This document shows, in pieces, positions 23,744-28,502 of a stretch of DNA of 28,502 nucleotides. Under the pieces are notes generated by a model. It was not told where the DNA came from. It was given only the letters and a program-made list of their open reading frames with translations, and ran no database searches. How positions within the stretch are numbered: the stretch's first letter is position 1; each line of letters opens with the position of its first letter. This DNA is from Clostridiaceae bacterium (GTDB lineage: Bacteria > Bacillota > Clostridia > Saccharofermentanales > UBA5734). The stretch covers positions 1 through 28,502 of the forward strand of contig JAAYPL010000175.1 in the NCBI GenBank assembly GCA_012519875.1. Reading direction: 5' to 3'. The position numbers were made by a program, and so were the translations under genes.

Positions 23744-24343
23744 TTAATTTGCGACCTTGACGACACTGTGGCGGATCACCCGGTCCTCACGCCGGTAACC
23801 GGTCTGAAGTTCTTCGACCACTGTTGACGGCCCAACATCGTCATCCTGGACGTGCATAACCGCCTCGTGCAGGCTCGGGTCAAAAGATTGCCCGACGCAG
23901 TCAATCTTGGAAACGCACAGGCGTTCCAGCACCTGCTCCACCTGACGCTGGATCATTTCAATGCCTTCGGCCACTTTCCTGGCCTCTTCGGTTTCATATA
24001 ATGCGGCCGCCCGACCGGCTCGCTCGATATTGTCAATCACCGGCAGGATGTCCTTGACGACCGCCACAACGGAGTCGGAATAAATGGCATCCTTTTCCTT
24101 CTGACTGCGTTTGCGAAAATTGTCATACTCCGCAGCCAGCCGCAGATGTTTTTCCGATAAAGTGCTAAAATCTTTTTCTTTTGAAGCCAGGGCCTCTTGT
24201 AATTGCGCTAACTGCTGATCGACCGTGGTTTTCTCGGATGCTTCGGTCACCGGATCTTTTTCGGCAACGGATTCGGCCTGACCAGCATCATTTGCCGGAG
24301 GCACGGCCGACTCGCCATGACCGGTGCCTTTATTCTTTTTCAT
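23744..24343 (-). CDS. grpE: Nucleotide exchange factor GrpE
   Basis: GrpE dimers release ADP from DnaK. The 199-residue protein has an acidic, low-complexity N-terminus (1-40), a long helix/coiled coil (about 40-100, with AAEYDNFRKRSQKEK) and a C-terminal beta domain with GQSFDPSLHEAVMH and LQTGYRREDRVIRHSVVKV. ATG 24343 overlaps the hrcA stop by 4 bases (ATGA) and has GGAGG upstream. It belongs to the hrcA operon. Confidence 0.97.
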   Translation of the reverse strand: MKKNKGTGHGESAVPPANDAGQAESVAEKDPVTEASEKTTVDQQLAQLQEALASKEKDFSTLSEKHLRLAAEYDNFRKRSQKEKDAIYSDSVVAVVKDILPVIDNIERAGRAAALYETEEARKVAEGIEMIQRQVEQVLERLCVSKIDCVGQSFDPSLHEAVMHVQDDDVGPSTVVEELQTGYRREDRVIRHSVVKVAN

Positions 24344-25476
24344 TTTTGATGAACCTCCATTCTGTCCTCACCGGTGGTAAGGCGCCTGATTTCTTCATTC
24401 AAAATTTGCTTAATAAAGCTGATATTGGATATGACTTTGCCATAAGCCATTCGACGCGGGCCGATAACACCGATGCGTCCGGCTACGACGTCGCCCATCT
24501 TATAGGTTGTAGTCACAAAACTACAGTCTGTCAAGCCCTCCAACATAATTTCCTGGCCGATGCGAACGACATAGGAAGCTTGCGGCCGAGTCGGAGATCG
24601 CTTAATTTGGCCGTCCGAACCACTTTCCGCATCACCGTCGATCATGAGCGGCTGCTCTTTGAGTTCGGTCATGTAACCGGCAATAATTCCGTCACGATTG
24701 AGAATGTCGAGATATTCCCGCGCCTTGTGAACGTCCTGAAATTCGGGATACGACAAAAGCTTGTGGGAACCTTCCATGTAGACCTCAAGATTATCGGCCT
24801 GTTTGATGGCGACATAAGCTTCATACATAACCTGATTCAACAGGTTTTCCGGCAAACGAATATTTCTGGCGGCCGTGGCCACCGTTACCAAAGTAATATC
24901 ATCCAGTTTCATGCCGGAAAGTCCTTCTTCGATCGCAGCCGCAATCTGAACAAGTTGAGACGCATCCAGCACCTCCGGTACACGAGCCAGCCTATCCTTG
25001 ACCACACCGGCCGACAGCACCACGACCACCAGGGCGCGGCCGGGCTCAATCATCAGCATTTTGATCTGCTGCAAATGGCTATGGTTAAGCTTGGGCGAAA
25101 GGGCCAGCGACGTGTATCCTGTTTTTTCCGAAAGCAGCGTGGATGCTGTACGGATCATGCCGGTCAGCTCGTCCAAGCTGTCCCGCATGACCACACGGAT
25201 CTTTTCTTCCTCGGCAGCGGTCAGGTCTTCAACCTGAAGCAGGCTGTCAACGTAAGCGCGATATCCCTTATCTGACGGAATGCGGCCGGCAGAGGTGTGG
25301 GGCTGCTCAAGATAACCCTGTTCCTCCAGCTCGGCCATTTCGTTGCGGATCGTTGCCGAACTGACGTTAAAGTGGTATCGATTGACCAGGGCTTTGGATC
25401 CAACCGGTTCGGCCGTGGCAATATAGTCGTCAACAACTGCCTTAAGAATATTCTTCTTACGCTCATCCAATGGCAT
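24340..25476 (-). CDS. hrcA: Heat-inducible transcription repressor HrcA
   Basis: HrcA binds CIRCE operators and represses the chaperone operon; its activity depends on GroEL availability in other Firmicutes. The 378-residue protein starts at ATG 25476 (MPLDERKKNIL) with GGGAGGG 10 bases upstream; a TTG eight codons earlier is rejected because it lies at the CIRCE edge. The winged-helix DNA-binding region (1-75) includes SSATIRNEMAELEEQGYLEQ followed by HTSAGRIPSDKGYR. A central GAF-like domain and dimerisation region follow. A perfect CIRCE lies immediately upstream, so the operon is autoregulated. Confidence 0.97.
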   Translation of the reverse strand: MPLDERKKNILKAVVDDYIATAEPVGSKALVNRYHFNVSSATIRNEMAELEEQGYLEQPHTSAGRIPSDKGYRAYVDSLLQVEDLTAAEEEKIRVVMRDSLDELTGMIRTASTLLSEKTGYTSLALSPKLNHSHLQQIKMLMIEPGRALVVVVLSAGVVKDRLARVPEVLDASQLVQIAAAIEEGLSGMKLDDITLVTVATAARNIRLPENLLNQVMYEAYVAIKQADNLEVYMEGSHKLLSYPEFQDVHKAREYLDILNRDGIIAGYMTELKEQPLMIDGDAESGSDGQIKRSPTRPQASYVVRIGQEIMLEGLTDCSFVTTTYKMGDVVAGRIGVIGPRRMAYGKVISNISFIKQILNEEIRRLTTGEDRMEVHQK

Positions 25477-25501
25477 GTCGGCGGTTCCCTCCCGGTACAA
25501 A

Positions 25502-25528
25502 TTAGCACTCTAAGCTCGAGAGTGCTAA
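25502..25528. promoter_or_regulatory. CIRCE operator (HrcA binding site)
   Basis: TTAGCACTC and GAGTGCTAA are separated by exactly 9 bases. Both arms match the CIRCE consensus fully. The site lies 26 bases before the hrcA start codon and just downstream of the -10 box, so bound HrcA would block initiation or early elongation. Confidence 0.97.
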
Positions 25529-25532
25529 TGAC

Positions 25533-25562
25533 AATTTACCACTTCCCCACTGCTTTTGTCAA
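25533..25562 (-). promoter_or_regulatory. Promoter of hrcA-grpE-dnaK-dnaJ-prmA
   Basis: On the minus strand a perfect TTGACA (25557-25562) and TAAATT (25533-25538) are 18 bases apart. Transcription would start inside or at the edge of the CIRCE, the standard Gram-positive arrangement of a vegetative promoter under HrcA control. Confidence 0.75.
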
Positions 25563-25621
25563 TCTTCAATTAAGGAAAAAGAAAAGCGAGCTTGTGAATC
25601 TTTCGTGAACCGACTCGGCGC

Positions 25622-26860
25622 TTAAATAAATTCCAGTAAAACCTGATTGGCCAAATCAAGACCGGTCGAGGTCAACCGAACACTTCCACGATCAAATATC
25701 AACAGACCACGCTGTGTCAGTCGGCTGATCTGCGGGCCAAAAACATCTTGAAGTTCAACACCGAAGCGGTGGTGAAATTTTTCGGCTGAAACGCCTGACA
25801 GCAGGCGAAGACCAAGCAACATCATTTCTTTCATGGCACCTTTCCGGTCGATGGTTTCCAACTCTGTGGACAAAAAAGATTGATCCGGCAGGTCGGCTTG
25901 AGACCGCCCCCAGCCTTGCAGATAAACAGCCAAATCTGTCGTGTTGGCCCGACGGACACCCCGGGTAAAGGCATGGGCGGATACGCCAAAGCCGTAATAT
26001 GAATTGCCATGCCAGTAAACCAGATTGTGGCGGCATTCTCTGCCCGGAAAGGCGGCATTGCTGATCTCATAATGAGTCATCCCTGCAGCTGTCACCAATT
26101 CAATGATGCGCCGATACTGGGCACGTTCACTGTCCTCATCCGGCAGCAAGTGCGGCGCGGCCTCCAGCATGGCTTGAATCGGCGTGTTCTCTTCCACAAT
26201 CAAGGAATAAAAAGAAAGATGCTCAATGGGTAGACCCAGCAGCTGACAAACGGTCTGTTCTACATCCTCAAGCGTTTGCCCGGGCAGGCCGAACATGATA
26301 TCGGTGTTGATCGATGTAAAGCCGGCAGCCCGGGCCATGTCGATGCCGGCCAGAAAATCATCCGGGGTGTGGGTACGGCCAAGCCATCTGAGCAAATGAG
26401 GCTGCATGGCCTGCAACCCGAAACTCAGGCGGTTGAAACCGGCCAGACGCAACTCGGCCAGTCCGTCAGCGGTCACCGTGCCGGGATTGGCCTCCAGAGA
26501 AATCTCCGCCTCCGGTTCCCAGCCAAAATTTTCCCGAATGGTATCCAGAATCCGGATCAACCGACGCGGAGGCAGAATTGTCGGCGTGCCGCCGCCAAAG
26601 AATATTGTCCGCAGCGGCACCCTGCTCTTTTGTCCGGAAGTATTTTGGCCCATCCGGCTGATTTCCCGGCAGAGTGCGTTGACATAAGCCGACAAGCTTG
26701 TTTCTGCCGGATCGGGAAAAGAGCAAAAGTCACAATAATAACACTTGCTGCGACAAAATGGGATATGAATGTACGCGGCGTAAATCGGATCGTCGGGCAG
26801 AAAAGGTTCGGTCGGTGGAAAGGGCCCATGCACTTCTGCTTTACCGGGCGTCTGCGTCAT
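25622..26860 (-). CDS. hemW: Radical SAM heme chaperone HemW
   Basis: HemW is a radical SAM protein thought to bind and deliver heme; it is often misannotated as coproporphyrinogen oxidase HemN. The 412-residue protein has the cluster motif CRSKCYYCDF, the GGGTPT SAM motif and, in the C-terminal half, HNLVYW, the heme-binding signature that separates HemW from HemN. ATG 26860 has AAGGG 5 bases upstream and lies inside the upstream M28-like gene, a 20-base overlap that suggests coupling. In Bacillus hemW sits between lepA and hrcA; here the hrcA side is conserved. Confidence 0.93.
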   Translation of the reverse strand: MTQTPGKAEVHGPFPPTEPFLPDDPIYAAYIHIPFCRSKCYYCDFCSFPDPAETSLSAYVNALCREISRMGQNTSGQKSRVPLRTIFFGGGTPTILPPRRLIRILDTIRENFGWEPEAEISLEANPGTVTADGLAELRLAGFNRLSFGLQAMQPHLLRWLGRTHTPDDFLAGIDMARAAGFTSINTDIMFGLPGQTLEDVEQTVCQLLGLPIEHLSFYSLIVEENTPIQAMLEAAPHLLPDEDSERAQYRRIIELVTAAGMTHYEISNAAFPGRECRHNLVYWHGNSYYGFGVSAHAFTRGVRRANTTDLAVYLQGWGRSQADLPDQSFLSTELETIDRKGAMKEMMLLGLRLLSGVSAEKFHHRFGVELQDVFGPQISRLTQRGLLIFDRGSVRLTSTGLDLANQVLLEFI

Positions 26861-28151
26861 GGTTACCCTTGGCAAGGGCCTCGAGAATGATAAAGGCCGT
26901 GTTGTTGATGCGACGCGTCAGCTGGTCGTCCAGAGGTCTGTCAGTCACTCTGGCCGCCGAGGAGCGGGTTGAATTTAATAGCTGCTCAAGAAAATCAGTG
27001 GAGTCAAATCCGGTACCTCGAATCCGACCATTGGTTGCTCCGAAAGCCGGGTTGTGGCTCTCTTTCATTTCGGCAACGGATTTTTCGTCGTAGTCATAGG
27101 ATTCAAAAAAGACAATAGGAATTCCCAGTTCATCAAAGGGCAGATAATCGGAATCATTGAGCGACCATTCCCGATAGACAACCGGCTCCGCATAGCCTTC
27201 AAGCTCCATGAGGAATGACGATTGATTGGTGTATAACATATAACGATTATTGCTATAAAGCAGATTTTCGAAAAAGACATCGGTGGCCTCGTAAAGCTTG
27301 CGCCGTTTTTCATAATCCTTTCGGTCGCCACCCAAAATACTGTTGCGTCCGGAATGGGCATAGACTTTATCGCCTGCGTAGATGGAATCAATACAATACA
27401 TCGCATCCGTGGCGGCGATTTCAGCCCGACTCAGCTGACCGGCAAAAAATCGCGAGCCGGCCTGATCGGCTGATCCGGCACCAAAGGCAACCAAAACCAC
27501 ATCATAACCCAGATCGTAATTTTTCAACTCACGGGCAATGGTCATCAGGGCAGCCACTCCGGAGGCATTGTCTTGTATGCCGGTGTATTCGGCCAACGAG
27601 GGACCGCTGCCGCCGGACGGTTTTTCCGATTCCGTCGCTTTGGTTTCTGCGGCGGCAGCCTCTATTTCTTCGATCGAGACCGGTGTGTCGTAGTGCGCGC
27701 CGATGATAACCTGCTTGCGAAACCGGGTTTGTTGGCCATCGACTCCGGTACGGGTGAATCCCTTCCCTTCGACAAAAACAGCAATGTTGCGGGAGGACGG
27801 GGCCTTTTGCACGGTGATATCGGTATCATCAGCAGCAGATTCCGGCTCCTGATCTTCCATGGGCTCCACGGGCAACGTAAATGTGGTCACAACGGGAGCA
27901 TATCCCATCTCTTTCAGTGTTTTGATGATGAAATCGCCGGCCGCATGCTCCTGATCGGAGCCGGGACCGCGACCGGGATATGTCCGGGCAAACCGTCTGG
28001 CAAATTGGGATCCGTCTTTTCCGTAATCGGCCACCGGCAGTTTCTCATCTTCGACACTATCACAAGCAGCCGACAGCAAAGACAGCAACAGCAAGAGAAT
28101 AACCGGCAAAACAAAACGCCGTGAACCAGAGGATCTTGATACTTTCAGCAT
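26841..28151 (-). CDS. M28-family peptidase-like lipoprotein, catalytic Glu pair missing
   Basis: This 436-residue exported protein has a lipobox (SAAC, Cys30) after a hydrophobic signal (12-29). The metal-site framework of M28 aminopeptidases is recognisable: GAHYDTP with His153 and Asp155, GIQDNASG with Asp194, DSIYAG with Asp255 and a possible last ligand His366. The catalytic Glu-Glu motif that should follow in VAFGAEE-G-GS is instead VAFGAGSADQAGS, with Gly225 and Ser226 at the two positions, and the later SDH motif is SDY (Tyr336). An insert rich in Glu, Ala and Ser (about 160-187) separates the first two motifs. It is likely a binding protein or an altered peptidase rather than an ordinary aminopeptidase. 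GGAGG is 10 bases before ATG 28151. It overlaps hemW by 20 bases. Confidence 0.85.
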   Translation of the reverse strand: MLKVSRSSGSRRFVLPVILLLLLSLLSAACDSVEDEKLPVADYGKDGSQFARRFARTYPGRGPGSDQEHAAGDFIIKTLKEMGYAPVVTTFTLPVEPMEDQEPESAADDTDITVQKAPSSRNIAVFVEGKGFTRTGVDGQQTRFRKQVIIGAHYDTPVSIEEIEAAAAETKATESEKPSGGSGPSLAEYTGIQDNASGVAALMTIARELKNYDLGYDVVLVAFGAGSADQAGSRFFAGQLSRAEIAATDAMYCIDSIYAGDKVYAHSGRNSILGGDRKDYEKRRKLYEATDVFFENLLYSNNRYMLYTNQSSFLMELEGYAEPVVYREWSLNDSDYLPFDELGIPIVFFESYDYDEKSVAEMKESHNPAFGATNGRIRGTGFDSTDFLEQLLNSTRSSAARVTDRPLDDQLTRRINNTAFIILEALAKGNHDADAR

Positions 28152-28181
28152 GTATTTCGTGCCTCCATCAAAAACACTATC

Positions 28182-28210
28182 ATTTTACTTGTTGTCTGAG
28201 GGAAGCGCAA
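28182..28210 (-). promoter_or_regulatory. Candidate promoter of the M28-like lipoprotein gene
   Basis: On the minus strand TTGCGC (28205-28210) and TAAAAT (28182-28187) are 17 bases apart, in the 75-base gap after metY. The -35 is weak (three of six) and the -10 has one mismatch, so this is tentative. Confidence 0.35.
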
Positions 28211-28226
28211 GATAAGCCATCAAAAC

Positions 28227-28502
28227 CTAAGTCGAGCGCAACGCCTGGTCAAGATCGGCAATCAGGTCCTCTGCATCTTCGAGGCCGATAGAGAGGCGGA
28301 TAAGATCCGGCGTAATGCCTCCGGCTTGTAACTCTGCATCAGACATTTGTGAATGCGTTGTACTGGCCGGATGGATCACCAGGGATTTCGCATCGGCAAC
28401 ATTGGCAAGCAAGGAAAAAAGCTCCAAATGATCGATAAAGCGAACAGCAGCTTCACGTCCACCCTTAACGCCAAAGGCAAAGATCGAGCCGGCCCCGTTG
28501 GG
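28227..28502 (-). CDS. metY: O-acetylhomoserine sulfhydrylase (MetY-type), C-terminal part only
   Basis: The frame enters at the right window edge and ends at 28227, giving the last 91 residues. They contain GAGSIFAFGVKGGREAAVRF, LFSLLANVADAKSLVIHP, ASTTHSQM and DLIRLSIGLEDAEDLIADLD, the C-terminal signature of PLP-dependent Cys/Met-metabolism enzymes. The NVADAKSL and HPASTTH sequences fit O-acetylhomoserine aminocarboxypropyltransferase best; cystathionine gamma-synthase relatives are the alternative. It makes homocysteine from O-acetylhomoserine and sulfide. The N-terminus and PLP lysine lie outside the window. Confidence 0.88.
   Translation of the reverse strand, partial: PNGAGSIFAFGVKGGREAAVRFIDHLELFSLLANVADAKSLVIHPASTTHSQMSDAELQAGGITPDLIRLSIGLEDAEDLIADLDQALRST

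Noticed and set aside
24181..25275. 364-codon plus-strand frame over hrcA and grpE
   Set aside because: Antisense to two certain genes, with no start signals.
25563..25621. Terminator after hemW
   Set aside because: A T-rich stretch is present on the minus strand, but the preceding stem is only three to four pairs with gaps.
1..28502. CRISPR array or insertion sequence
   Set aside because: No regularly spaced repeats and no transposase other than the serine recombinase are visible.

Overview
The window joins two kinds of DNA. Bases 1 to about 4160 are AT-rich and look like the end of a mobile genomic island. Bases from about 4163 onward are a GC-richer (by eye 50-55%) chromosomal backbone of a low-copy housekeeping type. 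The backbone points to an anaerobic, Clostridia-like Firmicute: HrcA/CIRCE control of the hrcA-grpE-dnaK-dnaJ operon, a two-subunit glycine decarboxylase (GcvPA/GcvPB), strong AGGAGG ribosome binding sites, a DUF4349 lipoprotein, and a TnpW plus large-serine-recombinase module typical of clostridial conjugative or mobilizable transposons. Species cannot be named from the sequence.

Island (1-4160). A leftward two-gene operon encodes a glycine-zipper membrane protein and a partner cut by the window edge; neither has a function I recognise. Next comes about 765 bases without a convincing gene, rich in dyads and containing one strong intrinsic terminator. A small tnpW-like gene and a 590-residue serine recombinase follow. 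The recombinase ends in a long hairpin only a few bases from the 3' end of tRNA-Leu(UAG), which marks the island-chromosome boundary.

Backbone (4163-28502), almost all on the minus strand. Read in the direction of transcription from the right edge: metY (partial), an M28-like lipoprotein whose catalytic Glu pair appears to be missing, hemW, then a perfect CIRCE operator and hrcA-grpE-dnaK-dnaJ-prmA. A plus-strand DUF4349 lipoprotein interrupts. Then comes an apt-gcvT-gcvH-gcvPA-gcvPB-SGNH hydrolase operon, with a TTG start for gcvT inside the apt stop. Plus-strand mutY interrupts again. Finally come rsmE, hisS-aspS-lepB-lepA, a YjdF-like membrane protein and tRNA-Leu.

The genes group into protein quality control (hrcA, grpE, dnaK, dnaJ), translation and its modification (hisS, aspS, lepA, prmA, rsmE, tRNA-Leu), secretion (lepB), one-carbon/glycine and purine salvage (gcv genes, apt), DNA repair (mutY) and sulfur amino acid synthesis (metY). 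In Bacillus, lepA-hemW-hrcA-grpE-dnaK-dnaJ-prmA-rsmE is one contiguous run. Here all eight genes are present but lepA and rsmE lie on the far side of the gcv/apt and mutY blocks. Many annotated starts were chosen by ribosome binding site and family N-terminus rather than by the longest reading frame; this is stated per gene.
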